Shown: positions 46,212 through 60,095 of the stretch, piece by piece
Position numbering within the stretch: position 1 is the first letter of the stretch
Layout of the letters: every line of letters begins with the position of its first letter
NCBI GenBank assembly: GCA_024305405.1
Contig: JAKNDB010000085.1
Coordinates: 1,789,001 to 1,853,000, forward strand
Reading direction: 5' to 3'
Source: Dirofilaria immitis
Lineage: Eukaryota > Nematoda > Chromadorea > Rhabditida > Onchocercidae
Length of the DNA: 64,000 nucleotides
Translations under genes and position numbers: made by a program
Notes under the pieces: model-generated
The model's database searches: none
The model's input: the letters and a program-made list of their open reading frames with translations, nothing else
Told to the model about the DNA's origin: nothing

Positions 46212-47472
46212 AGTGCGAATGCAAAATAAAATATAACGTGATAAGAATAATATACTACAAATAATAAATACTATTGTATATATGGCATAAAATACCAACA
46301 TAAAAGTATACTATAAATGGTATACTGTAAATGACGTAATAATGTGACGAATAATATCATAATAGAATATATATGTAATAATAATGGATTATTAATATGA
46401 TATAAAAGACACAATAATATATAAACGCATTTAAAAAAATGTATAAATGTAAATATAAGGAAACATAAATACAAAATAATATACAGTATGGAATATAATA
46501 ATATAAAATGTATATAATCAATTATAACAGTACAGCAATAAATGATAAGATAAATATAATAAAATATAAAATATGATAATCGATATGCTATAAATTCTTT
46601 TGCAATTTATTTTAAGTTACGAAAGTTGAAGAAATTTCTTCTTTACATCTTAAAATTATTATTATTTCTATTTATTTATTATGCATTAGAATATAGAATT
46701 CAAGAAAGATAATTCAAAATAAATAAATAATTGAAATCTTTTTTTTTAAACAATCATTTTAAAATCCACGAAGATATTATCATTTATTTTTAACTAATTT
46801 TTTTAATATTGATTTAAAATTTTACTTTATATTTTCTGGAAAATTTTTTAAAAATTATTACTAAAAGTTCATTGAAATTGAAAACTTGAATTTATTATTG
46901 TTTTTCTTTATCATTAATTTGCAGAAGAAATATTGATTAATTTCAAATATTTTTATGAAAATTTCAAGAATATTTAATAAGTATAAAATTTTACCACAAC
47001 ATTGTTGATCAATTATATCAGTATGACTAATTTTTAATGATGAAGTAGATTTGGATGATGTTGATAAATCATACACTTCATCAATTACCGCAAATGTTTT
47101 CTTATGCTTTTGTCGTACACTCATCAAATACATCATAAAATTTGGATCTTGTAAACGATTCTTATCCTGAAATTTAAAAAATAAAAAGAAAAAATTTATA
47201 ATTCTTTTTAATTTTATAATTTATGTTTGTTTTATCGATTGTTATTGTTAGCAAAAAAATCAATAATTTGTTGATTATTTTATTTTGTTGTTAGATCTAA
47301 TAATTTTGATTGAATTAAATAAATATTTGCTTTTTGATTGAATTTTTAATTAACGAAGAAATCAAATATGATCAGAAGATGATATGTAAGCTCAATAAAA
47401 ATCACTAACCTGTAAAACGGTATGCAAAAATTGATCAGTAACATCTAAAGCTCGTTCCATTTCTTCTATCAT
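38699..47472 (-). CDS. FAM161-like coiled-coil protein, 13 recognisable coding exons
   Basis: Exons from 5' to 3' on the minus strand: 47,472-47,410 (ATG start, MIEEMERALDVTDQFLHTVLQ without its last residue is the exon), 47,166-46,995, 45,561-about 45,380, 45,120-45,013, 44,840-44,768, 44,562-44,279, 43,376-43,281, 42,602-42,480, 42,155-42,031, 41,188-41,030, 40,359-40,227, 39,471-39,306 and 39,016-38,699. Most joins have GT/AG borders and matching phase. Family evidence: EVPRSTYEPRYQQL and FKAKAVPLSVYVSPY (the P-x-S-x-Y motifs of FAM161/UPF0564), TVPNFKKLHEQL, and RSRALIVEQQ followed by RFERKYKETV, the conserved FAM161 C-terminal pattern. Vertebrate FAM161 proteins are ciliary/centriolar microtubule-associated proteins; a ciliary role here is inference. 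The last exon encodes an Asp-rich tail. One base is missing in the A3 run at 44,347-44,349, and the joins after exons 3 and 10 are out of phase. Confidence 0.78.
38790..38935 (-). repeat. GAT/GAC triplet run encoding the Asp-rich tail
   Basis: A run of GAT/GAC codons, with Asn and Ser codons interspersed, in the last exon of the FAM161-like gene. It reads as ATC/ATG triplets on the plus strand. A triplet microsatellite is thus translated as a strongly acidic segment (up to seven Asp in a row). Confidence 0.75.
41590..41935. repeat. Degenerate tandem repeat in an intron of the FAM161-like gene
   Basis: Blocks resembling CTTGTATAATNAAATTAAAT, then AATTAT-ACNTCAT and AAATATTAGCATAC, recur about every 90-100 bp (41,670, 41,765, 41,870). 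Three imperfect units. Confidence 0.5.
45620..46990. other. Large AT-rich intron with degenerate repeats
   Basis: The 1.4-kb intron between exons 2 and 3 of the FAM161-like gene is almost only A and T. It contains an (AAT)n run at 46,180-46,208 and imperfect repeats of a TATACTGTA(A/G)ATG(G/A)-like block near 46,135 and 46,310. Small open frames here are meaningless. Confidence 0.6.
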
Positions 47473-48029
47473 TGCTTTTTTTTTTTTTAAATTAATATCA
47501 AATTAAAATTTCGAATTAATCTAAAAAAGCGAAAAGGAAATATTAAAAGATAACTAATCAAGCGTAGCATACGTAAAAATGTATTTTTCAAAATAATCAA
47601 AATTTACTCATTTTCATTATTTTGAAATGGATGAAAGGAATATAAGAATTGAATTGCAGTAGCTCCTGGTTTTCTAAAATTATAATTTTATAGCTATCAT
47701 TTCATAGTTATCACCAATATATCATATAGACTAAAATTAAAGATTTTATAAGAATTATTTGTTATATTGGCTAAAAGTTTTTTTGTTTGAGCAACTATTT
47801 TTTTTGCTAGTAATATTAAAATAATTTGTAGAAGTTTTCTGCAATTCAGGTCATCTAAATGAAATTGAAAAAATTATTATTCATAAGAAATGAAGGAAAT
47901 AGGCTATATTAAGATATGAAATATTTTAAGAATACTTATCCTGCATACTTGTATTAATTGGCTGAAGTAAATAAAACATATAATGTGATATAAAGTGGGA
48001 ATATCATTTTGCTAATGTGTCAAAGTAAT

Positions 48030-48370
48030 CAATTATCAAAATTAATATCTATTATTGATCAGATTGAATAATCGATGCTAAAATTTGTACGCATATATTA
48101 TTATTGATTAAATTGGATAATTAGCATTAAAATCAACATCATGCAGATCACGCAATCAACGTCATGCAGAAATATTATTAACCAGATTGATTAATTTGAC
48201 GCCAGAAATTTCACGTATATACTACTGATTAGGCTAGTTAATTAGCATTGAAATTTATAAATAAATTTTTTTAATCAGATTGAATAATTAATGTCGAAAT
48301 TAATATTACAGAGAAACAGTACTGAGCAGATAAGGTAGGTAATTAATGCCAAAAATTTCACGCAACAAAC
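48030..48370. repeat. Degenerate tandem repeat
   Basis: A motif like GATTGAATAATTAATGCNAAAATTT(C/G)-ACGCA-ATATTATT recurs about every 60-70 bp, five or six imperfect times. Confidence 0.5.
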
Positions 48371-50670
48371 ATTTTATGATGATGTTGGATAAAATTACAT
48401 GAACGTCTTATATTGTGTATATAAGTCTAAAACTTTGAACTAAATTGAAATATAATAGGGAAATGAAAGGCGGTTGCTAATCGAATCTTAAATTATTTAT
48501 AACTGGTTACCCTGGTTACCATACCTATCAAAATTTGCAATGTATATATATATATATATTATCCGATAATGATATTTATTGCCTTTTTTTCTATAATTCA
48601 TTTTTCTTTCAAACAACAAAAAAAAATGAATGAAAAATGAATTATTATATGTCATTGTTAAATGCAAGAATTATCGTAATTTTTAAATATACACATAAGA
48701 ATAGCCATTTTATTGAAAATTAAAAATGATCTATTGTTCATAGAATAAATTTAAGCATTTTTTTTAAATTTTATTTTCTACTAAACTTACATGAATATAC
48801 GTACAAGATATATTAGCTGATGACAAAATTAATAATTACCGTACCTAAACTAATAAATTGTGTTTTTTTTTGAAAGAATATGGTAACGATCGTACCATGG
48901 CTGCTTGGAATAAATCTTTTATTGTCTAGTGTAACATATTCACGATTAATATAGATATTTTTGAAAAAACAAAATTTGTTAAATTAAAAATAATTTAAAA
49001 TATTTTAAGAATTAATTATACAAATAATATTGTAAATACAAGTAATTTGAATAATTTTATTTTCAAATTTTTCTTATCGATTTCGTATAAAATTAATATT
49101 TGCTTTAATTATTTGCTTCGTTCTCATTTTTAAGTATAATAATTTTAAATCTAAATTGTTTGAAAAACCTATTACGTTATCTTTATTTAAAATATATACA
49201 TATATGTATATGTCAATATTAAGCGCAGATATGTGAATATATTTGATTACTTTGATATATTTATCATATATTAAATATTGATTTATATGTATTAAATATT
49301 GATTAATTTAATTACTATGTATTTTAGATATATAATTCTAAAATCAAAGCTTCAATTCCTTATGCAATCAATGTTTTATTCAAATGTTTGCTTCGTAGTA
49401 TCTATAAGTAAACAATAATTTTGAGATTTGAATTTTTGAAAGTACTAAATTTTGCTTTTATTTGAAATATTCATATATATATATATATATATTTATCAAT
49501 AATATATATATATTTTATATTAAAGATATATGAATAAATTGAATCATTTAATGTATTTAACATAATTTATCACATATTCACTATAACGTTGACATCAAAA
49601 TGCATAAATTACTGATAGCTTATTTGATATTAATACATGCATGAATTTATCATTTATCAATATAATTTATTTTACATTAATACAGGAAATGAAAATACAA
49701 TTCATTTTGATAATTATCGTGTTAAATATACTTTTTTAAATGATTTTTTTCCATAAAATGAAAATAACTTATTACGAGAATTTTGAAATTAATTATAAAT
49801 AATCAATTTAATATAGTTATTAATATCAATTAATGACAATAACATTTAATGAATTAACAGAATTTTCGTATTTTTATATTTTTTTTTATCTAAATATTTT
49901 TCTATTTATATATTAAAATTTATATTTCTTCTATATCATATTTCCTTCTTGTTCTTTTATTATAATTAATATTTGTTCTTTTTTTTGAATTATTGAAAGA
50001 ATATCAAAATAATCATAATGATATAGTGATAATCAAATTATGCAAAAATTTACTATTATATTTATTAATACTTAGCTAATAATAGTGATAATATTTATGC
50101 AATAAAATAAATATAATTGATTATAATAAATTTTAAAACCAATTTATCAATAATCAATTTAATTATTTAAAATAAACTATTAAGCATGAAATGCTCAATA
50201 TTCTATTAAAAAATGTCCAATTAATTAATTTATAAATGCTAGAAATATTAATTTTAATAACAATTAAAATCGTAAATTAACTTCATTAATTTCTCGAACT
50301 ATGAATTGTCCTTGAAGATATTTTAATTCCCTTATCAATCAGACGATATTTTAATTCATTTGGAAATCAATCAATCATTTCTACTATTTTCCCTTCTCTA
50401 TTCTTCAAAACTTTTCATATTTGTTAATCGTACAATTTTAAATTTTGTAGTATCTTTTCCGTTTAATTCCTTCCTCTTTCAATTTGATACAGTTTTTCAT
50501 CTTTCTATTTCATCTATTGAAATACTTCAAACATCTTTTATCAAATTTTCAAATGAATCATTTTCAATTCATTTGTATTAACCATGAAATCGTATAGTTA
50601 CAGAATATCAGTTGATATATTTCATGAACTATTTCTATCTATCGTAAATGTTAAATTATATGGAAACTTT

Positions 50671-50722
50671 CATTATCACCATCATCATCATCATCATCAT
50701 CATCATCATTATCACTGTCATC
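50671..50722 (+). repeat. (CAT)n microsatellite
   Basis: About ten uninterrupted CAT units from about 50,679 plus flanking variants. It makes a His-rich artefact frame. Confidence 0.85.
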
Positions 50723-51719
50723 TTTTATTGTCATTGCCATCATTCGTAGCATTAATCAGTTATCATTGAATTGTTATTAGAATTGCAATGTGTTAATTAT
50801 CATCGAGAAAATGGATATTCTAAAATTACGTTCTGATAATCTCAAACTCTCACTATTCTTTTAACTTCTTTGTCCATCATTTATTCTCATTTTCCTTTTA
50901 TCTCTTGTCATCTTCTAAATAACTGATTCTGCCCTTTATCTCTTCTCACCATCAATCCACAATTAGGTCTTTTCGTGATAATTTCATTTGCCAATCATCA
51001 TTCTATAATTTCCAACTTAATTAATATTGCTGTTGAATCCATTCATCAATCCTTATTTCTCCAAACAATTCTTTCTTCCTGATTTATTTTATTTTTAATA
51101 CTTTAATAGTTTTATCAATTCTGATTGATTCTAAATCATCAAATGATTATCTAAATAATCGTTTGAATTTTTCATTAAATTATTAAACATTAAGACTTAT
51201 TAGCTCTGAATAATATTTTTATCAATTTTAAAGTCGCAAATACTTATAATGCAATGGTAATATCATTATATTGAAATTTGATAATAAAAAAATTAGTATT
51301 ACTGATCGATAAGTAATAACGTGATTTCAAATTTGATAAAAATTTAAAAATCATAAAAATAGCATTTAATAGATCATTTAAAAAAAACAAATAAAAAAAT
51401 CAAAATTACTTTTTTCTTTTTTAATATAACCATTAAATTTGCGTGATAAAATTTTATGATAAATGAAATTGCATGAATGTTTGCAAATTTTATTGATAAT
51501 GTATTTTTTTATCTTTGCAATATAATTGATTATCGTTCTATTCATATCAATAAATTTTATCATAAGACTTTTTGAAAATTTTTCCATTTAATTCATATCC
51601 CAATTTCTTGACTGAAATATCAGTCAATTATAAATGTGTTTAATTTCATGTTTGATTTCAAAAATAAAATATAATGTCTTTAAAATCTTATCTTTGTTAT
51701 CAATTATTATATTTGAATC

Positions 51720-52245
51720 AATTCATAACGATGAAAGTTTTCAAATAATATTTAACATTTAATGTTGAAAGTTTTCAAATAATATTTAATATTTAACGCA
51801 TAATATTTAATGTTTATTTAAAATATTTAAAACTTCATATAGGCATTATAAAATGATTCAAACTTCATATATTCATATTGTAAAATTATATGACAAAATA
51901 ATTTCGATTTTATTTTAGGATATTTCAAATTTCATATAGGAAATTACAAAGTATTCAGAATTATATATAAACATACTATGAAACCATATGATAAAATTAC
52001 CTAAACCTTTTCTTCAAATATTAGAATTCCATTTATATATATATCATAAAACATAAAATATTTAAATTTTCATATATACAAATATATATATATATATGCT
52101 ATAAAATTGTATGACAAAATCGTTTAGAACTTATTTTAAAATATTTAAAATTCCATATGCGTATATTATAAAATTAAATTACTTGGATGTTATTTTAGGA
52201 TATTTTAAATTCTATTTATGTTTATTATAAAATTATATAAATTTT
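51720..52245. repeat. Degenerate tandem repeat with ATTTAAAATTCCATAT core
   Basis: Recurring pattern ATTTNAAATT(T/C)CATATA...TATAAAATTATATGACAAAAT about every 80-100 bp from 51,815, with an adjoining doubled block (GTTTTCAAATAATATTTAA) at 51,736-51,790. Confidence 0.55.
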
Positions 52246-53428
52246 AATTATTATTACTATTTCTGCTTAGTTGTTGAAATATTGCTATTGCATGATTAAA
52301 TTAATAAGCATAAATTTGTTGAACAATTAAAATTCAATTTTATCATTTAAATGATAAAAATGTGTTGCCTAAAAAATTTATTCATTTTTTTTCTTTGTTC
52401 CTTTTTCAATTTTTACAATCATTTCTTTCGTCTTTTTTTTTTTTCATTTTTCTTCCGGTCTTAACTAAATTTTCTTTTACAATGATTTCAAAGAAAAAAA
52501 AAGAAGGAATTAATGATAATAGTTAGTTAAGTTAACAGTACTTTTCTTTGGATTGTTTTTTTTTGCGTTTTCTGTTTGAAATAAAAATGCAACAAAAAGA
52601 TAAGAAAAAAAGTAAATGCAAATGATAATTGGTTTTTCAATAAGAAAAAAAACAAAAATTTAAGTAAGAAACAATCAATTTCCTTTTTTTTTTCGCTTTC
52701 ATTTTAACTAATTTAAAAAAATTTAGAAAATGAATTATTTTTGTTTTATTATCAAACAAAAATGAATTGTGGAAAAAAAGCAGTACGGAAGAAGGAGGAA
52801 AAACAGGAGAGGAAGAGAGAAAAAAATGAAAATTAAATTTTAGCTATTTGTTGCAATGATTTTGAATTTTTTTTCGTACAAAATATATAATCCAATTTTT
52901 ATTTTTATTATAAATGTATTTTTATCCACTTGCATATTTAGTTGGTATGAAATTATTTTCATATTTAATCAAATAAATGTAATATTTTCATTTAAAAATA
53001 AATAATTAATTAATTTTTAGATTTTCTTTTTCTTTGTCCAAAAAATTATATGAAAAAATGATGAAATATATGTTTTTCTATTGGTAAAAACTTTTTCTTT
53101 TTCAATTTTTAATTTGTGGAAAGGAAAAAATCATTGACAATCTTTTTAAGTTTTTAATTTAAAAAAGAAGTAATTAATTTAAATAATACATTACACTTCT
53201 TTTATATCACATTCTTCTCTATATTATTTATAATTTTTATATTTATATTTAATTGGAATGAAATAAATTCAAAATTTTGTTTTTATCTGAGATAATAGAA
53301 AAAATGATTTTCATAGAAGTATTTTCTTTCTTTTTCACTTTTTATTTCAAATAAATTATCTAATTTTTGATTATTTGATATTGATTATTGATAATTTATT
53401 CATTTACATATTTAATTGGAATGAAATA

Positions 53429-53502
53429 ATTTTAGGCTATTTTTTTCTCGTCTAAAAATAATATGATTTTAGGCTATTTTTTTCTCGTCTAAAAATAATA
53501 TG
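53429..53502 (+). repeat. Perfect 37-bp tandem duplication
   Basis: The 37-bp unit starting ATTTTAGGCTATTTTTTTCT occurs twice back to back. Confidence 0.9.
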
Positions 53503-55646
53503 ACAAAATGATGTAATATCGTTTTTTTTTATTGGTGAAAACATTTTTATTTGTTTTTAATCAGTGGATAAAAATGTCGCCGACAATTTCAATATTTTTA
53601 GAAAAATATTTTTATGAAAAATATTAAATGAAAATGTTATCATTTATCGATTATTAGAAGTGCTGCATACATTAATTGCATTTGAAAATGATTATCGAAA
53701 TAATCATTTGAAATCATGCAATTTTGATTATTTTAAATAAAAATTTTAATATAATTTATTATTTGTTAAAATGAATAATTATTGATTAAATCATTTTAAT
53801 AATTTATGGGCACTTTTGATTTCATTTTATATTTGTATTTAAGTTCTATATCTGTGAGTAAAATATTTGTACCTAAATTTTATATCCTATTTTAAGTATT
53901 ATATATATATTTAAGTTTGATATTTATGGATACGATATTGTTTGAAAACTCAATAAAGTTTTCGTCAAATGTTGTTTTAAACCAGATATTTTGGCATTTT
54001 GCGGGAATTGATTTTTTAATTTAAATAGGCGTTAATATTTCCTAATCTTTTGTTATTATTATTAAATTATTATTAATTGCAATTAATATTAGTTCTTTAC
54101 TTTTATTATACTATGTAAAAGTTGTCAAACAGCTTTTTGACTATAATAAATTTAATAATTTCATATTTCATCAATTAAATTAATTAACAAATGTTGCGAT
54201 TTGTTGTGCATTTTTTCGAAAACTCCTTCCTAATTTCAACTTTTTTTCCTAATTTCTTCCTAATTTCAACTTTTTTTTTGTAAAATTATTTCAGTAATTT
54301 ATTATTATTTATTAAATTATATTAAAAATTTTTGGATTAATTGATGGCATTTTACTATACATATTTTATATATAATATTATGTATTATTAATTACTATTA
54401 TCATTACCAATATATTTTATTTCCAATGATATGATAAATTTTTTCTTTAATGATCATGAGCTTATTATGATTGTAAATTTTGAAAATTAAAAAAAATTTT
54501 TTCATATTTATTGAATATGGTTTAATTCTGCATTAATGATAAGTGATATATTGATAGATTAGGATCTGGATTAATTATAAATGAAATTGACAAAATTTAG
54601 GATCACGTATAAATCTAAGTTGACGAAGTTTGAATGAATCGAAATTTAGAAATTAATTTATACCAAATCTAGTTTGATTGAATGTCAATTAATTAGATTG
54701 AAAATTTACGCCCAATATCTTGGCCTAATTGATAGGATTTTAATTAATTGGAAATGAGGAGAAATCAATTGGAATTGAAAGATCAAATTATCCGTGACCT
54801 AATCCAATTTTCCATATGATTATTGTTTTAAATCAACGAAAATATTAATTTTTTTTGTATAAAAAGAAATGAAAAATAAAATACAAATTAAAATGTTAAT
54901 TAATATTTAATAAAAATTCTTAAATCTTAGCATAAAATAAAATAATAATTGAATGTAAAGTGAAATAAATTTAAAAATCTTTATTTATCTTATTATAATT
55001 TATCTTATCAAATTTTCTTCTTATTATAATTTAATTAGACAAATTGGAATAAAATTTGAATTTCAATTATTTATTGAATAAAAGTATTAAGACGAGTAAT
55101 ATGAATATTCTTAATGCTATAATAAGAATAACGACAAATAATAATAGCAATAACAATATTCATGCTCATTAAATTCATACTGATTAAATCATTGTTATTA
55201 TTTAAATTAGTAAATCATTTTTGATTAACATTACATATTCTTTCATTCTCTGAAATGAAATATTCTTTAAATTATTTCCTTTCATTTTATATATTTTTCA
55301 TCCATATATTGCAAAGCAATATTACAATTAAATTGTCTTAAGTTTTCATCTTATCATTATCACCAATATTTGTCATTTAGGAACTTATCACTCATTTCAT
55401 ATTAAATAAGAAACAAGATATGTTGATTAGCAAATAACTAGATATCATCTTTTTATAACCATTATATGATATTCCAATTTTATGGTCGCTTATTTTTATG
55501 TTCCAATTTTAATCCTTTCGCAGATAAAAATCGTCGGTATTATTATCTAACAACACATATCACTTCTTTGTAATTAGTTAAAATCCTAATTTTAAAATTC
55601 GTTCTTTCTTATATCTCAATTTTAGTCCTTCTTATACAGTAATATT

Positions 55647-55714
55647 TATGTTATGCAAATGTTTTCTTTATCATTATTATTATGTTATGCAAATGTTTTC
55701 TTTATCATCATTAT
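55647..55714 (+). repeat. 34-bp tandem duplication
   Basis: TATGTTATGCAAATGTTTTC followed by TTTATCAT is present twice with period 34. Confidence 0.88.
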
Positions 55715-55790
55715 TATTGCCATAATAATGATAATAATAATAATAATTATTATTATTATTATTATAATTATAATTATTATTATTATTATC
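55708..55790. repeat. (ATA)n/(ATT)n palindrome
   Basis: A run of ATA units passes directly into ATT units near 55,746, giving a self-complementary stretch of more than 30 bp, followed by ATAATTATAATT and more ATT units. It could form a hairpin or cruciform. Confidence 0.8.
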
Positions 55791-56591
55791 TGATAACAAA
55801 TAATATATTTTGTTATGATCGTCTAAAATTTCAATTTTAAAATTAGAATTCTTTCATCTTTTCCTCCATTTTATTCGTTATTACTGTAAACGATTGTTCT
55901 TTGTACTATGCAAATTTTTACCATTCATTATCATTCATCATTTTTTTCTATTAATTTTTAAGTTAATAGCGAAAAATTAGAAGATACTAATTTTTATAAT
56001 TTAACGAAAATTCAACGCATTTAATGTATATGTGATGTATATAAGATATATTATTACAAAAATAAATTTTATTTTTAAATTTTCAAATTTGAATTTTTAA
56101 TTTAAAATTTTTCTAAATAATAGCAAATAATCGGAATGTAAAAATTTTCGATTTACAAAAATTAATTTTCGCTATTTATAGAAATTGGTACATTTATGTA
56201 AAATCAAATTTTACATCAATTTTTAAATGTAAGAATTGAACAGTTATTGTACGTTTTATTTGTCTTATTAACATAATTAAATAATTAATTTAATATTGCA
56301 TAAATTGACATATAAAAATATATTTTCGATTTTATTTCTGACAAGATTATTTGATTATTTTTTCTTTTAATGCAATTCTTATCAAAGATTATCATTGCGG
56401 TAAAAAGTGATAATGTATTAATTAAAAATTAGAAATTTAATCAGAAATTGATAGCAATAAAATAATTTAGCAATAATTCTGTTAAATTAAAAAAATTTTT
56501 ACGGAGCATGAAATCAAAGAAAAAAAATTTTATTTTACCCTAAGGCAATTATATAAACCATGTACACTTTTTTCTTCTCTTCCTTCCTTCC

Positions 56592-56652
56592 CTGTCTCTC
56601 TCTCTCTCTCTCTTCTTTCTTTTTTCTTTTGAAATTAAATTTCAAAAGAAAA
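56592..56652. repeat. (CT)n tract and adjoining 15-bp hairpin
   Basis: (TC)n runs from 56,594 to 56,612. TTTTCTTTTGAAATT (56,622-56,636) and its exact complement (56,638-56,652) flank a single A. A GA-rich tract of matching composition lies at 57,090-57,121. Confidence 0.8.
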
Positions 56653-56717
56653 GGAAAAATCATCAATTAATGATCAATCAATTTGATCAATAACTAACTG
56701 ATAGTATTTACTACAAC

Positions 56718-56742
56718 ATATATATATATATATATATATATA
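56718..56742. repeat. (TA)n microsatellite
   Basis: About twelve TA units. Confidence 0.9.
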
Positions 56743-58339
56743 AACATTGCTAATGTAATATTTAGCTAATGATTTTTCAATTTTTTTCAATTGCTAATTT
56801 TTGCAGATACAACTTTTTTTTAAAAAAAATGGAACGAAAATTTTTTTCTTTTGGTACAATTTCTTCTTATCTTTTTTTTGTTTCATTTTACAATTCAATC
56901 AATTGTTTGGATGAAACTTAAATTTCATTCTTTCTTCAAATTAATTTTAATACAAATTCACATAAATTATTAATCGAATTTTGTTCCCTTTTTTTGAAAC
57001 TTGTTATCGATATTTAATTCATCCAATAAATTGAAATTTTAATTTATCTTTTCTCTTTTAAATAAACGTAAAAAAGCAAAGATAAATTTGAGAGAGAGAA
57101 GGAGAGAGACAGAGAGAGAGGGAAAAACGAAATTCGTCATAGTAACATTTTGTTGAAGAAATTGTTAAAATATTTCTTGAGATGTGAATGAAAAAAAAAA
57201 AATTATTCGAATAAATTAATATATCATGATCATCCCATTCATATTTTAGTATGCATCATTGATTTAAATTGAATGGATTAAAAATTCAAAAAAGAAAAAA
57301 CGAAAAAAACGATGAATTAATAAAATGAACGAAAGATGGGAAAATTTTTCCTTTTTTTGCATTATTTAAAAATATTTGTTAAAATTTTATTTCACATAGG
57401 AAGAGCGAAAATTTTAATTCAATTAATTAATTTTTAAATATTTTCGAATAGATTTTTTTCTTATTAAATGATAAATGATAACGATTAATTCACACTCTCG
57501 ACAATGTGAAAACTTTAACAGTGATTTAATTTTGCCATTTCAAAATTGCAATTTATGAAATGTTAATTGTCCATGAAATATTTGATTGAATTTAATTAAT
57601 AGACATTTTATTAAATTCTAAAGTTTAATTTATTTATTTTCCGAAAATACGACAGTTGTAATAATAATTTCAATTTTGTTATTTAAAAAAATTATATTTC
57701 TGAATGTTAATCTCTTGGGGAAATTTAAGAATTCCACAAGAGCATTGTCGAAACTATTTGGAAGATTTATGAAAAATTTTTAATGTGAATAAAAAATATT
57801 ATTATTATTAAGTCTCTCGGGAGAAGAGAGTGCAAAAGTCTTTTCTTTTGAATAACTTTTTTTTCTAAGAATATGTAAAATTTTATTTCATATAATTTAA
57901 AACATAAAATAAACAAATTATTTCTTGTTAGATAAGAAACAATTCGGATTGACGACCTTTCAGTAGACTGAAATTCGTGTTAATGACCTTTTGTTATGAT
58001 ATGTAAATATTAATTATTATTGTCAAATATTTGTATAAAATTATTTCGACCTGCATTAATCGCAATTAATCAACAGATAGTTTAAAATAATAATGAAAAT
58101 TAATTATTAATTATATGAATAATCTTTATTAAATAGTAATTTGATTTTATCTTCCGTTTTAATTAGATGATTAATTAGTTCGAAATAATAATATCAATTT
58201 CAATTTATATATTATCTTTTGGATCAATAATTTAATTGAATAATAAGTTATTTTCAAATATCAATCTCAATTTCAAACTATACCAATCTTTAGCAATTAA
58301 ATAATTTAATTGAATGACTAATTCAATTCAAATATAAGT

Positions 58340-58363
58340 TATATATATATATATATATATATA
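58340..58363. repeat. (TA)n microsatellite
   Basis: About twelve TA units, ending in ACAC. Confidence 0.9.
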
Positions 58364-59008
58364 CACAAAAGAAAGGATAGTTCTGCTTATGAAGGAAAAA
58401 AAAGGAATTATATTTTCAAATATCTTTGCTCTTTCTTAATTTTACAACAATTAAAAGAATTTCCTCAATCCTATTTCATAGTATATTTCATAAAAATAAA
58501 TGATGCATTGATTCATTTTTTCTGCCCAATAATCAGCTATTTATTCATGCATGAAAAACATTGATTAATATTAGTTATATTTGAAATTGAAACGAAAAAT
58601 AAAAAAAAAAAAGAAGTGGAAAAATTTTTTGAACGAATAAATTTGAAAGAAAAGAAAATGAGGAAAAAAAGATGATAAAGATGAATGAGAGATAATTCTT
58701 AATCTATTTTGTTACGATATAATTTTTATTTTATTTTATTTTTTTCTTCTCTTCAAGAAATAATTCGATATGTTTCATCTCATTTCATTTCATTTCATTT
58801 CACTTCTGTTTCTTATTTCTTTCGTTCTTTTGTTTTGCTTTTTTCTTTTTAATTTTTTAATATATAAAATATTCATTTTCGTTTTCTTTTTCATTCATTA
58901 AAAAAGGCAACAAAATTGTTAATTAAATTAGACGATAAAATGATATTTTTGCTTATATGTTTGTTTAAAATGAAATGATATTTTTTTTTTTTTGCTAAAA
59001 ACTTTTTT

Positions 59009-59116
59009 CGTCATCATTATCATCATCGTCGTTGTCATTGTCGTTTTGTTGTCGCTGTCATTGTCGTTATCATTGTCGTTGTCGTTGTCGTTGTCATTAT
59101 CGTTGTCGTTGTTGTT
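59009..59116 (+). repeat. (GTCGTT/GTCATT)n hexanucleotide-like repeat
   Basis: Runs of CATCAT then GTCGTTGTCATT units over about 100 bp. Much richer in CG dinucleotides than its surroundings. Confidence 0.85.
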
Positions 59117-60095
59117 AAAAGTCTTATTTCAATATCTCAATCTTTCATGCATCAAATAAATAAATCCATTTCATCCATTTTCTCTCTTTCCTTCCTTGTC
59201 TTTTTTTTTGTTATACATCATTTTCGTAATTTGATTTTTTCATTTCTTGCATTCCAAACATTTCTTGTTTACATATAATTAATCATTTTAGAATTTGTTA
59301 GCAATATGTGTTAACTTTTTTTTGTTTGTTTATTTATTGTTTTAAGCTTTGGCAAATTTCGAAATTTTATCATTTCTCTTAACATTCAGTTCTTACTGTA
59401 TTACTGTATTGAAATATATTATCACTAGCATTGTTATTTAGAATGAAAAAAAGGAGAAAAATGATAATAATGATAATTCATATTTTTTTCATGATATTAT
59501 TATACTTCAATCATATGAGTAAATATGAAGCGCTTCCCATTCATTTCTAAAATATGAAATGGTTGTCTTATCATATCAATAAAAAACGCACAATTAGCTT
59601 TTTTTTGTTTATTTGTTAATTACTGCAGCAATAATATCAATTAAATAGAAATATCATTTTTTTTTTTGCTAATACAATGCAAAACTTATCTTATTTTTCG
59701 CAAAAAAAGTCGTAAAAATTTGTTTCACTTATCAGTAGAATGAGAAATTTATCTTATCTGTCAGTAAAATGTTAGCTTATTTTGGCCATTATTAAAATGT
59801 TAAATTTCATTATATACACTAGTACAGTATGAGCTTAGTCTTATCACATCAATAAAAAGTGAAGCTTATCAAGCTTATCAACAAAATATGAGGCTTATTT
59901 TATCATATCAATAAAATGTAATATTTATTCGTACCATATTAATGATTTTTTTATTCTGGAAAATTTTTTTTTTAAATTAAATTTATCATATTTCGTTAGC
60001 AATATCAAACGAAAGAAGAGAAGAAGAGATAGAAGAATAGTTTCAACTAATTATCATAAATCATTTTAATTTGCGCAATTTTGATAATATTTTCG

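Larger units (their letters stand above)
47473..60095. other. Gene-free AT-rich region of about 12.6 kb
   Basis: I find no convincing exon on either strand between the start of the FAM161-like gene and the Rho GTPase gene. These two are divergent, so both promoters should lie here. The region is full of homopolymers and simple repeats, and the longest open frames are about 70 codons of low complexity. Confidence 0.65.

Noticed and set aside
46017..46474. Tyr/Ile-rich frames of 94 and 67 codons
   Set aside because: Translation of almost pure AT repeats inside an intron.
50584..50769. Frame with a run of histidines
   Set aside because: Product of the (CAT)n microsatellite; no context for a His-rich protein.
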